Below are positions 35,487-45,998 of a stretch of DNA of 64,000 nucleotides, one piece after another. The notes beneath the pieces were generated by a model. The model saw only the letters and a list, made by a program, of their open reading frames with translations, did not search any database and was not told where the DNA came from. Each line of letters begins with the position of its first letter. Position 1 is the stretch's first letter. The translations under genes were made by a program, and so were the position numbers. Source of the stretch: Eurosta solidaginis (taxonomy: Eukaryota; Arthropoda; Insecta; Diptera; Tephritidae); assembly GCF_040869045.1 (NCBI RefSeq), contig NC_090322.1:272144662-272208661 (forward strand), read 5' to 3'.

Positions 35487-35585
35487 TCTCTAATAGGATG
35501 CGAACCTGGACGCCTAAGTAGCTATTCAAATGCCGTTTTAATGAAATAAAGCTCTTCTAAACCTATTTATTGTTAAAGCGCATAT
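35487..35585 (-). repeat. LINE 3'-end fragment, second copy
   Basis: GCGAACCTGGACGCCTAAGT and AGCTATTCAAATGCCGTTTT mirror GCGACCCTGATAGCCCAAGT and AGCTATTTAAAGCCGTTTTG at 34,288-34,330. The non-coding 3' end of the same LINE family is therefore present twice within 1.3 kb in the same orientation. Confidence 0.6.
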
Positions 35586-35609
35586 ACGCACCAAACGCCC
35601 ATTTGCAGA

Positions 35610-35770
35610 TTATGGGCTGTAAATAAACCCGAGGTAAGCACGTCTGTCGTAAAAGGCGACTAAAATCCAATTTGGATACCCAAGTAAGGTGGCACTTCTA
35701 AAAGGTAGCAAACAACTACGTTGTCAACTTCTTGCTGGACCCACCATGATCCACGAAAAGTGTTGCCATG
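35610..35770 (+). repeat. CAACAA-tailed repeat, 5' portion
   Basis: TGTCGTAAAAGGCGACTAAA, a GTTGTCAACTT block and flanking words match the 5' part of the copy at 9,745. The CAA tail is not present here. Confidence 0.5.
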
Positions 35771-35779
35771 TGAAGCTGG

Positions 35780-36380
35780 AAGCGAAGTCCTGATCTGTAT
35801 ATGTTGTATTTGTACTCTTGTTCACAGATCTCATCTCCACTTTTTACAATGACGTGTTCTCCTGAAGGTTACGTCACCCATTACTAAGCGTTCTCATAAT
35901 CTGTTCTAGGCTCTTCACAAATATTCAACTGTGTCTTCATCGAAGGGCAGAGAAAAGGTAGATCACATCCCTAAATGAATGTTCTAAACAGATGCCTATT
36001 TTTTGATGACGATCGATAATTATAAAAGTCGTTTGAGAGAGTTACTATGAATGCTGACTCTTAATTTTGAGATGTTTGAAACTATTTTAGGCTATGCTGC
36101 TGTAAGTTTATGAATGTTGAATCTAGATCTGGTATTACTTGTTCTTCTCTCATTGTGTACAACATGTGGCTTTTGATATTACACAATAGTACTCTTCAAC
36201 TGTTGGTGTGCTTTTGCTCATGTGAGTGAATGAAAAATTGGCCTGAAATCGGCCTGCCTCTAAACCAAATTTGTATTGGGATGAAAGCAAATCATTCCAA
36301 TATACATCAATTATCCATCAACAACAAAACAAAATGAATCAAACTGCGTTGTATGAATATTCTTCCAGCATCCAAATTAC
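35780..36380. other. No gene seen
   Basis: AT-rich DNA with no supported feature. Confidence 0.45.
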
Positions 36381-36500
36381 CTGTGTCCTAGAGATATACG
36401 CCGCCGATAAACGCCGCCGCCGCCGCCGATTAGGGTCGTTTTTCGCACGCCGCCGCCGAATGTCAAAAATATCGGCGCGGCGGAGGCGGCGTCCGGCGCG
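36380..36500 (+). repeat. GC-rich CGCCGC block, left member of an inverted pair
   Basis: GTGTCCTAGAGATATACGCC leads into CGCCGCCGCCGCCGATTAGG, CGCACGCCGCCGCCGAATG and GCGCGGCGGAGGCGGCG. In an AT-rich window this is a sharp composition anomaly. The partner at 38,367-38,445 is inverted, ending in GGCGTAAACCTCTACTGTGT. The 87-codon frame here is an arginine-rich artefact. Confidence 0.7.
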
Positions 36501-36754
36501 TTACTATATTTTCTACTCGTTTAAGACTGTTTAGGCCATTTATTGTTCATGTCGGATATGGTCGAAAGTGGTATCAACAGATGCGCATCACTGCCAGTTA
36601 TAAGAAACTAATTGTGAAATTTACTTGTTTCTAACTGTTCAAAAGTTATTTAAAAAAACAAGCGTTTTCGATGTCAGCTTAACACGGACTTTGCATCACC
36701 CACTTCACCAAGTTATTAAAAGAAAACACTAAAAGAAAATTTATATAATAAACT

Positions 36755-37112
36755 AGCAGAGTACCCGACGTCGTTCGGGTATAAATAAAATCAGTAATAT
36801 ATAGACTAATATATTAGACTAATCCCAACCTTTTTCGCTTTCTCCCGAGGGGGTAGGGATTAGTCTTATATACCTCCTCACCTAATTTCAGTCGTCTAGC
36901 CTTAATAATTTCAGATATATTGACTACGAAAAATTCCAGTTGTATGAGAGGTGCCACACCCCCTTGTCGAAAACTTTTTATATATAGCCTACCATAGATT
37001 GACGCACTCAGGGTATGTCATGGCAAAATTTCGTTCGATTCCATTCTGCGGTTTAGGCTGCAAGTCCAAACATACATACAGACATACTTTCACAAATATA
37101 TAGTAGAGATTT
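36755..37112 (+). repeat. Dispersed repeat starting with a CCCG hairpin
   Basis: AACTAGCAGAGTACCCGACG, then TCGTTCGGGTATAAAT, forms a TACCCGA/TCGGGTA hairpin. The body contains TTCGTTCGATTCCATTCTGC and GGTTTAGGCTGCAAGTCC, and the end is ACATACATACAGACATACTT plus an AATATATAGTAGAGAT word. Repeats of this shape are common in insect genomes. I cannot classify it from sequence alone. Confidence 0.5.
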
Positions 37113-37549
37113 ATATGCTCACTTTGCATATTTTTTTTTTTCAAAAAATTAATAATAAATAATTAATTACGGCACATTTTACAAATGTGAATACGTAGGC
37201 ACATATATTTACCAGGTGAGGCTTTGTCCTTTGCAAGAACACTCATAGTGGTGAAGCAAAAGCTTCCCCAGAACGGTCGAACTAATGACTGTGTGTGCTA
37301 TTACCCTAACGTAGTGGACAGTCGAACTAGTCTGAAAACTGAAGCTAAGCGTTCATCCATAATGATCTCTTATATCATAAGGCCGGAAAACAACAGTTAA
37401 CATCTTTCAACTTAAAATCGGTCGACTTTCATTCTAAAATATCGTTTTGAATTATCGAAGGCTATTGAAATAAATGATGTGAACACAAACGTCTGCAAAC
37501 ATTGGTTTACATTTTAAAAATTGTATCCAGGGTCCTTGTAAAATTTTAA

Positions 37550-37996
37550 TTATGTAGATGCGCCGAGTACTTTACGATTTTCACCGATTACGCAATGACT
37601 TCCACTTAGATTGCTTATGATTTCGAAGGCGGCGTCCTTTGCCGAATAGTTACTCCCTAATGTTTCAAGGTGTTTCTCTGGTGTAGCTCGGCAGCATAGC
37701 GCGACAAAAGCATCCGTTGGAAAGTCTTCGGAGCTACACCTAGAGCTTCTAGGAAAGTGACGTCGACGAAGGTATGAGTTCGAAGTCGCAGTCCTATAGC
37801 TGGCATATGATGTGAGGGTCAGGAGGCGTTGTAGCGACTGGTGGTCGGGATTGCTATTGTTCGCACATCGGGAATTGTAGCTCTTAAAAACAGCCGAAAA
37901 ACTGGAGGCGCCCTGTGCCACGGGAGTCATGAGTATTAATAGACCATTAATAGCAACCGTAAGTCGCCTTTGCGCGTGACCGCAAAGGAACCACAA
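37550..37996 (-). CDS. Unidentified 148-codon open frame inside the GC-block-bounded interval
   Basis: It is the longest frame between the two CGCCGC blocks and is Ser/Arg/Thr-rich (for example LTSYASYRTATSNSYLRRRH and DAFVALCCRATPEKHLETLG). I see no domain, no signal peptide and no membrane segment. Codon composition is less AT-biased than the surroundings, which suggests either real coding history or transposon origin. The other minus frames have stops. Its position between inverted GC-rich blocks makes mobile-element cargo the leading guess, but chance cannot be excluded. Confidence 0.25.
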   Translation of the reverse strand: MWFLCGHAQRRLTVAINGLLILMTPVAQGASSFSAVFKSYNSRCANNSNPDHQSLQRLLTLTSYASYRTATSNSYLRRRHFPRSSRCSSEDFPTDAFVALCCRATPEKHLETLGSNYSAKDAAFEIISNLSGSHCVIGENRKVLGAST

Positions 37997-38366
37997 ATGA
38001 TTTTAAGAAATAGTTTTCGCAACGATTATGAGGAGTTAACCCTAGGTGAAACTACGCTTTGCACGAGATATACAGACAAAAGTGTGACTATTTTATGTAT
38101 CTCTATTTTTTTTCAGCAGACGCAGCAGTAACAATTCCAAAGACCGGGGTTAGGTTCGCAGCCTGTTTGGGGTACGGGAACGAGGGACAATCCCTCCGCA
38201 AGGAGCTACTCCTGAAAATTTTTGAACGGTCTGCGATATCTTGAGACAAAAACCCCGGATCTTTCCGAAATGGCCAACACGTTGACTTCATTAAATACAT
38301 ACAAACAAAACCTTTCCTAAATAATATTTTTTTAAATAGAAAAATCACGCTTTTTAAAGTAAGAAT

Positions 38367-38445
38367 ACCGGCATACGCCGGCGCGCCGCCCACGCCGCCG
38401 CCGCCGATAAAGTGATCGGCGTAAACCTCTACTGTGTCCCAATGC
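38367..38445 (-). repeat. GC-rich CGCCGC block, right member of an inverted pair
   Basis: CCGGCATACGCCGGCGCGCC, then CGCCCACGCCGCCGCCGCCG and ATAAAGTGATCGGCGTAAAC. Read on the minus strand it opens with GACACAGTAGAGGTTTACGC, resembling the outer edge of the left block at 36,380. Confidence 0.7.
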
Positions 38446-38934
38446 GATTTCCCTCAGTAAATGCAACCCGAGCATATGTTTATTAAGATTGGAGAAATAT
38501 CAGAAAATCTTTATAGAGCGGTTGCTATTATGTTTCGAAGTCAGCTAAGCTGTCATTAAAGTACTTCTCGGGTACTGTGAAGTATACTTATGCCAGTATT
38601 CGTTGTTAAATCCAACGCTGCAAGGCGAGGAACGGGACTTGAAACATACCCATATTATCTAATTAGAGAATATCGACATTGTGAAAGAAGTTTAAACTGA
38701 TAAAGTTCTTTAAGTTGATTGATGGCATCAGATACAAATTTTATAAAATTCTAAAAAAAATGCAAGTTTGGGAGGAGTGTTTGTCTGGAAAAGTCGTTTG
38801 AAGACTGCGCCCACTTTTCACAAAAAGTTAAATTTGACAAGGCCCGACTCTACTTTTTGTCCACAAAACTCATGAGAAAGCCATTTATTGACAGTTCTTA
38901 GCTATGTTATTTACATAATTACATTCTACACCCA
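38446..38934. other. Probable intron start downstream of the host exon; no other gene seen
   Basis: If the minus-strand exon at 38,940 is real, this is the first part of its following intron. No downstream exon was recognised. Confidence 0.4.
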
Positions 38935-38939
38935 CTAAC

Positions 38940-39615
38940 CTTGTGGTCCATTAAGGCATTCCAGCTCTACGGTGTAATCCCAACAGTCCATGCTATTCAT
39001 TTTTGACAACGAAGCCAAGCCGCTAGAGCCATTCTGAAATCCATTTTGTGTATTCGCAGGTGTCATGAGAGCAGGTGGAATACGGCGCACATAGCCATTA
39101 TGAGCGCCAAGTTCCCATGGACGACGCACATCCACGCCGCCATCTACTTGATCCGTCACAGGATTGGTGTCCTCTTCGTTTATCACGCCAAAAACATCAG
39201 TTATACTTTCCACCGCATTCTGCTCAACTTCTACAGCTTCCTTGTGGTGTCCATTGACGGTATTTAAAGGCGTCGCACTCCTGGACGAGCTACCGCTGTT
39301 GTCATCGTCATGGCCATTAACAGCTATCGCGGCACCAGTTGGTAAATCCGGTGAACCACGTTCACACACTTTCGCTGTAACCGCCACATTCGGTATGGCC
39401 GGCGGATTTGTAGTTGACTTTGTTGGCGAGGTGGTAAAGCTATTTTGATTGTGGGGTCCTTTGATAATTCTAACATCGTTGCTGTTGTTTATGGCGACAG
39501 TAGATTTGGCCAGATAGGCCAGCGAGCAGAATGGTTTGCTTGGCTTTACGGTAGAAGGTACGACGCGCGCAGTCGACGTACACGCTGCGCGCTCTACACA
39601 TTTGTACTCATTCAT
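38940..39615 (-). CDS. Host gene, first coding exon (225 codons), product unknown
   Basis: The minus-strand ATG at 39,615 has A at -3 and an in-frame TAA directly upstream. The frame stays open for 225 codons plus one base and ends at a good splice donor (ACAAG|GTTAGT, 38,939). The intronic stop follows at once, so the exon is phase 1. The protein segment is Ser/Thr/Asn/Pro/Gly-rich and looks disordered, with acidic patches (GHDDDNSGSSSRS, NEEDTNPVTDQVDGGVDV) and an ordered-looking end (MNSMDCWDYTVELECLNGPQ). There is no signal peptide or membrane span. Codon use is more balanced than the transposon debris. I do not recognise the protein; an N-terminal cytosolic tail of a larger protein would fit. 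The rest of the gene lies to the left or outside the window. Confidence 0.75.
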
Positions 39616-41000
39616 TTAAGCGTTATTTGCTTAAGGTGTGTGTGTAGGCACGTTTAGGAGTACACGCACAGACTGTTCACATTGTTTGCGCAAACATTAA
39701 GAACTTTAAATACCAAACAAAACACTGAAAAAAATTTTCTTATTAAAAACACGGTGCATATACTGGCTCTTACGCAAGCTTTTTGTTGTTGTTATTGCTG
39801 ATGCTGTGGCAAGTAGCAATTATCTTCAAGCTAACACATGCAACAAGCCGGTTTACTTGCTCTTCCGGCACACCTGGTTTTACTGCTACACAAAGGTTTT
39901 AGTGTTAGGTTCGCAGTGCACAAGAAGAGCGACAACAGAAGCAGCAACCAACACGATTTGTGCGTTAGTATGTTGTAAGTACGTGCAGCAGCGTAGTTAG
40001 TGCGAATATGGCAAACATGTACAGAATTGAACAACAGCAACAATAGAGAATTCTTCCATATAGGTACATGGATCCGAGTTGGAAGATGCGACTTCAAGTC
40101 AACGCACTACAAGTTTTGCCTTGAAAACTTAACTAGAAGCAGCTACAACAACTGTCAGCAGACAAAAGATAACCAATCGCATACAACAGCCAAAGTACCA
40201 CAAAGTAGGCGCAATTGGTTGAAGGGAGGTGAACGTGCGCTGATCAAGAACAAGTACAAAGCAGCTTCCACTGGATTTCGTGCAGCAAACTGCAACTCAC
40301 TTTTTATTGCACGATGTATGCTTGTTGTTTCACTGTTTTCTTATTACAGCAAGTTTTTGTATTCTGCACATAACACAAGATTATCCACAATAGCATAGCA
40401 ACAAAAACCAAAACACAAATAAGACAAAAGATTTTAAAATTCCACAGAGCAACCGACTATCGCCACTTGCTGAAAAAAGTCGTATACAGCTTTTGTTTAT
40501 CTTTTCTGCTTTGCACAGTTGTTCTTATTGTAATTTTTGTTGATTAACTTCAAAATTCTGTTGCTTTTGTTTTTGCACCGATTGCACAGGTAGGTATGCT
40601 AAAAAGAAGCACGTTTCAAATAAACCGTCATTCAAGCACAATACTGTCAATTCCAACTCCGACCGAACACTAGCAGCTCCAAAAACAATTCGGCGCCTTC
40701 AAAACATAAATTCTTTCTTTTCAACGCGCTTCTCAATTCCGATATTCACTCGCGACTGCACTTATTCCTCCTTATCGATGTTCGTCCGTCCACCTGCAGC
40801 AGAGGCGAACTGGTTTTACAGAATGTGCTACTCCAATGGTGGGTAATCTCCAAAAAAAAGGCAAGCACAATATGGAATAAATGGTATGTAGATAATCAAA
40901 ATCGCTGCACTCATAAAAGTCACAACAAACAAATAAATTTTTGATATTTTAGAATGAAGAACTCTCAAATATGGAAACAAAACCCTATAACGAAAAATCA
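39616..41000 (-). promoter_or_regulatory. Likely 5' leader and upstream region of the 38.9 kb host gene
   Basis: This stretch is free of recognisable transposons and rich in CAACA/GCAACA words typical of fly untranslated leaders. A possible leader intron on the minus strand has donor AAAAA|GTGAGT at 40,300 and acceptor TTTTTTTCAG|TG at 39,725. Frames on both strands (39,806-40,398) look non-coding. No TATA box or initiator could be fixed. Confidence 0.35.
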
Positions 41001-41465
41001 ACGAAACACGACCAAAGCAAGTTGTAGTCGACAGCACGTCCAGTCAATGACTGAATAGGCTGACGCAGCAATCGATTCGAGTATACCCAACCGTAGAAGC
41101 TGAACCACTTGCTAACAGCAAACGACACACAACAGAGCAACTATACATACACATTAACGAGTATGTTCATACCGGAGATCAATGAAGCAGCAAAAAAAGC
41201 TCCCAAACGTGTTGCCGCCACGTTGTTTGCTGCTTTCGTTGGCGTTGACAGTGACAAAACAACTGCAACAACACTTACTATAAATAAGTAAAACAAAAAT
41301 AGAATAAACAAGTCTGAATTCGTGTAGAACCGAAAACTATATACACAGCTGTATATTTTCATAAAACTACACCTGTGTGTAAAAGTAAATCAAGTACTAC
41401 ACAAATTGTGTCATATTTGAACAATTTTTCTCAATGTGGTACAAAGATATCAAAGATTATGAAAT
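41001..41465. other. No gene seen
   Basis: Mixed AT-rich DNA. The 60-codon frame at 41,109-41,291 has no support. Confidence 0.45.
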
Positions 41466-41469
41466 AAAG

Positions 41470-42291
41470 AATGATCCAAAAATAGGCCCGACATGATCAT
41501 TAAGGGTTCCCGAATTAGTCCTAAAATTACCTCAAAAGTACCCGAACCATATCAAAAGGGCATTGAAGATAATACGGAAATGGTCCCCAAATAATCTAAA
41601 ACTCAGCTTAAGATGATCCTTAAAAAACAATCGAATTGGTCTAGAAGTTTGTGGAAACTGCCACAAAATGATAGCGAAAACAATTTCGAAACTTTCCTAA
41701 AATGATCTGAATAAAATTCCGAAATTATATCGAATCCTTTCTGAAACTATCCCGAAAGAGCCCGAGTTCATTCCGAAAACAATCACTAATTGTCTAAAAA
41801 CTTTTCCGACATGTTTACGATCACATTACCGAATATCTCTATTGGAACAAAATGTATTGCAAAAAACTGGTGCATGTTTACTCTGGATAAATTTCCAGCA
41901 CTAAATATTCACATACATTTTGAAATGTCCATATAATTATCATGAAGTTGTATTAAATTGGTTCAGTTTGAGTATGGGTTTGATATGGGGCCGGACTTTT
42001 GTTCTAGCCTTAAAAACAAAAGTCCAGATTCATTTTTATGTTTGGACTCCAAAATCAAAAGTCGGGAAATAAAAATTATCGAAGGTCCCTTGTTCAAATT
42101 ACATTGAAAACAAGGTTCAAATTATCCTGAAATAATCACGAAAAAATGAAGATTCATATGATTCGGAAATACGCCAACATTAAAATGAACAAAAATTGTA
42201 GAACAAGAGCTGCGAAATTATTGGCATACAGTCCCGGAATGTTACAGAAAGCTATGTGAAAGGTTCCTGAAACGATTGAGAAAATAGTCCT
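41470..42291. repeat. Degenerate short-unit minisatellite, left part
   Basis: Words of the type CCCGAAATGATCC, TCCGAAATTATCC, CCTAAAATGATC and CCCGAAAGAGCCCGA recur every 15-30 bases, strongly diverged. The same texture resumes at 44,971-45,065 (AAAATGATCCTTAAAACATTC, GAAATTATCCCGAAGTGG), on the far side of the pogo-like insertion. Confidence 0.65.
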
Positions 42292-42293
42292 TA

Positions 42294-44968
42294 GAGTAAA
42301 GGGGGGTAATATGGACCACGCGGGTAATATGGTCCACCCAGTTATCTTGAAATTCAGACGTCACATCCTCCGTTATTTTCGTTTAATTTCTTTGTCTATT
42401 CGCGCTAGTTTCCTCAGTTTGAATTTGTCGTTCAGCAAGTGCGGGTATTCGAGTAAAAGTATTTTTTGTGAAATAGTGTTTGCTGATAATTATATGTCAG
42501 TAAGTGGAATTTGCGTTTTTATTTAAAATTTATTGTGCAACGAACAAATGGACGAATAACATGCGTTTAATAAATATGTTTTGCTAACTTTAAATGGCTA
42601 CAGTTTATTAAACATCGTTAGCGTTCGAATTAAACCCAGTTATTTCGACAGCACGTGTTGTGGGTAATATGGATAGTGGTCTATATAACCCGCAGAAAAA
42701 ATTCTTGCTCTTTTCGCTCTATTATCCTTGAGTTCATTAAGATTTTATTAATGTAGGATATGGCTCCTGGAAAGCGTAAAAACTGGAACACCGAGGACAT
42801 GAAAAAAGCGATTACAGCGGTACGATCTAATACCTGTGGTTATTTAAAAGCAGCTAAATTGCACAATGTTTCTAAGTCAACTTTAATAAGGCTAGTGTTA
42901 AAGGAAGATTCCAAAATCGAAGAAGTCGTAAATACAAAACTAGGGCGTAAGCCAGTTTTTCCAGAACATTTTGAAAAGATGCTGGTGGATTACGTTCTGA
43001 CGATGGAATCGAAATTATTTGGACTAAGCAGAATGGATGTTAAGTACTTAGCCTATCAACTGGCTGAAAAAAATAATATTAAGCACCCATTTTCAAAAGA
43101 AAACCAGCTTGCGGGTAAAGATCGGCTGCGCGGTTTTTTAAAGAGGAACCCAAATTTAGCGTTCCGCTCTCCAACGGGAACTTCTTTGGCAAGAGCACGA
43201 GGCTTCACAAAAGATAATGTGAATACCTTTTTTGATATTCTTGAAAAGGAAATGGATAATTTTATTTATTCAGCCAACAATGTTTTTAACGTTGATGAAA
43301 CAGGCATAAGCGTCGTCCCGTCAAAATTACCCCAAGTATTGTCAAGGAAGGGTAAAAGGCAGATTGGAAGCCTAACATCTGCAGAGAGGGGATCTACGAA
43401 CACAACTATTGTTTGTATGAGTGCAAGTGGAATATTTGTTCCCCCACTATTTATATTTCCACGTAAGAAGCGCTCAGACTTGTTATTAAAAGGAGCGCCG
43501 CCAGGATCAATATACGAATGTCATCCGTCCGGCTGGGTGCAAACATATATTTTTACAATATGGTTTAAGCACTTCATAACACATGTCAAACCAGCAGCTG
43601 CTTCACCAATATTGCTCGTCTTAGATGGTCATTCAAGTCATACAAGAAATATTGAGATTCTTGATTTGGCTAGAGAAAACCACGTATCTATCGTATCCAT
43701 CCCTCCTCACTCAAGCCTCTTAATCTTTCGGAAGAAATACGTGTTTGGATGCGTTCGAATTGCAGAGCTTTGACGCACTTCGATATGGCAGATCTATATG
43801 GAAAGGCGTATATGCGAGTTCAGAGTGGGGAAATCGCAATCAATGGATTTCGCACCACCGGTATATTTCCCCTGAACAGGCATATATTTCGTGATGATGA
43901 GTTTTTAGCTGCCGATGAGGAAGAACCACATTCTCCTCCTCGAATTTGTGAAAGCGCTTGCGAAGCACCCGAAGAAATACTGAATAACGAAATCACAGTA
44001 GAATCAGAAACCACGTCTCGGGTAATAACACCGATGGAAATATCTCCGGTTCCTATAAAAAAAACGAAGCGTTCTAATCGTGGCAGACCAGCAGGAAAGT
44101 CGACGTTATTAACGTCTTCTCCGTATAAGAAATCACTACAAATTTCGTTGGAAAAAGCAGCTGAAAGCAAACCTCTAAGAGAAACCAAAAAACGTCAAGA
44201 TAGTCATTCTAATAAGCCCAGCACCTCCAAGAAAAATATTAAAAAATTTAATTTTGCAAAAGAAAAGTTCGCAGGTAAGACTGCTTAAGCAAAAATTTTG
44301 ATTAAATTTGTAAAACATTCGTTCTCTATTTTCATTCAAGAATCCAGCACTTCCAAATCAGTTATGAAAACAATGAACTCCGCAAGAGAAAAATGCCCAG
44401 GTAAAGTTATTAAAGTAAAGGTTTTGATTTAGTATTTATAATATCGTCTTCTTCTTATTTCTTTTCAGGAAAAAGGAAGAAGACAAATTCATCATCCTCT
44501 TCGGATTTGGATGATAGTTATAGCGTCCGGGACGAATCTGACGAATTTTTAGAATTTGCAAACGCCGCTGAGAAAGAGGATGCGAAATGCCTATATTGTT
44601 CTACTTTTTATTCGGAAGATCTGGTGAGATATGGGTTCAATGCGTCTCTTGCAACAATTGGAGCCATGAAGAATGTGCTGGTTGTGAACAAGATCTATTT
44701 ATATGCGACATGTGTACACAGTAAACACTGCTGCTAATATGAACTAACTGGTCCATATTACCCCCCAATTTTTTTTTTCGCCTTTCTGGGTATTTTTAAC
44801 TTTTTACATTTTTTTATATTTTTAGAGTTTGGATTTATGCTATTGCAATAAAAAAAAAAATGAATTGTTTTTTAAAGTCAATAAAATTATTTTCATTGTA
44901 TTATCTCATGTATTTGGTGAATTGTTTACCAAGAAAAGATTGGTGGTCCATATTTGCCTACTTTACTC
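42294..44968 (+). mobile_element. pogo-like (Tc1/mariner superfamily) transposon, full length with TIRs
   Basis: The ends GAGTAAAGGGGGGTAATATG (42,294) and, inverted, GAGTAAAGTAGGCAAATATG (44,968 leftward) form terminal inverted repeats of about 25 bp (to GGACCAC). They are flanked by TA at 42,292-42,293 and 44,969-44,970, the expected TA duplication. Extra copies of GGTAATATGG(A/T)CCAC occur at 42,323-42,338, and an inverted one (GGTCCATATTACCCCCC) at 44,750-44,766, likely subterminal transposase-binding repeats. The element is 2,675 bp and interrupts a minisatellite. Confidence 0.93.
42760..44724 (+). pseudogene. pogo-like transposase with C-terminal zinc finger; spliced, defective
   Basis: The start ATG at 42,760 is followed by a pipsqueak/CENP-B-type helix-turn-helix (KKAITAVRSNTCGYLKAAKL to about residue 47), a second DNA-binding part, and the DDE domain with NVDETGIS (first D, about residue 183) and LLVLDGHSSH (second D, about residue 289). 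Then a deletion near 43,715 removes the region expected to hold the third acidic residue and shifts the frame. The frame at 43,749-44,274 restarts with WMRSNCRAL and INGFRTTGIFPLNRHIF, then an S/K/R-rich linker. Introns at 44,275-44,340 and 44,401-44,468 (GT...AG, phase 1) join exons in frame. The last exon carries AKCLYCSTFYSED and, after a frameshift near 44,620, WVQCVSCNNWSHEECAGCEQ ... CDMC, a PHD-like Cys/His finger. It stops at 44,724. No longer catalytically competent. Confidence 0.88.
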
Positions 44969-44970
44969 TA

Positions 44971-45070
44971 AGTATATAGAGATAGTCACAAAGTGATCCA
45001 GAAATCGTTCGAAAATGATCCTTAAAACATTCCAGAAAAAATATGAAATTATCCCGAAGTGGTCTTTATT
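44971..45070. repeat. Degenerate minisatellite, right part
   Basis: Continuation of the 41,470-42,291 array after the pogo-like element (AAAGTGATCCAGAAATCGTT, AAATGATCCTTAAAACATTC). Confidence 0.6.
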
Positions 45071-45998
45071 TAATAACGACGTGTCCAGAATACTGGTTTC
45101 CACTCGCTCGCTCAGTTATGCGAAATTGCTTAGACCTCTATATCTATGACAAATATGCCAAGTATCATTGCTAATGGTTCTGATTTTTGGAGTTATAACG
45201 AATACAAAATTTTTTTAAGGCTTCACATCTGCCTCCATTGAAAAAAATAGCCATAGCTTGGTTACCTGTGAGAGAAATTTAGTTTTGTGGTTCGGGCGTG
45301 ATTGAGAAACAAAATCAAACCTCCCACATCCAAATATATAAACATTAATCTTAAGAAGTAGGTAGAAGTACATCGGGGTATAAAATTAAAAAGAATAGCA
45401 GACATACACTAACAGCTGGCACTCACTCTCGCTGATGTCATGTTCCATCATTCTGTTCTGAATTGTCGGTTGAATTGTTGTTGGACCATCAAAATAACAT
45501 ACTCCCTCCAGGTTCAGTGTGATGAAGCTCCGATTAGTGAAATTTGTACAAAATGATGGGCCACTCTACACAACAATGAAACAAATCAGCAGAAATTGAG
45601 AATGCAGTCAACTTCACTGCGGCAGAACTAGCCGGTGGCGAACAAACTTTTCAGCATTAAATGAACCACCACAGCTACACCCAAGCAGTGATGGATCGGA
45701 GAGGAAACCACTGTGTGTTATTTCTTTAATATCGTGACCAAAAAATTAATTTTGTTTGATTTGGCTAAAATGTTTCTATATATCTTCTTTTATACACTTG
45801 CATGTGTAGAGTTATCTATTTTATTTAAAAATACTATATTTTTGTAAATTATTTTTGAATTATTTTGTTTTGAATATTATTTCAAAAAGAAAATTATCTT
45901 GTCAGTATTTATAAATTTTCAATATGAATATTAATATTTTAAAATAAAAAATAAAATTTTAAAATATATAGTTTTATTCTAAACTATAGTATGTATGT
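45071..45998. other. No gene seen
   Basis: AT-rich DNA. The last 200 bases are almost pure AT. Confidence 0.5.

Noticed and set aside
36271..36534. Arg-rich 87-codon protein (RRRRRLGSFFARRRR)
   Set aside because: It is a translation of a CGCCGC simple-sequence block with no start context or homology.
41109..41291. 60-codon frame MLTANDTQQS
   Set aside because: Short, with an overlapping minus frame of similar length and no splice signals.
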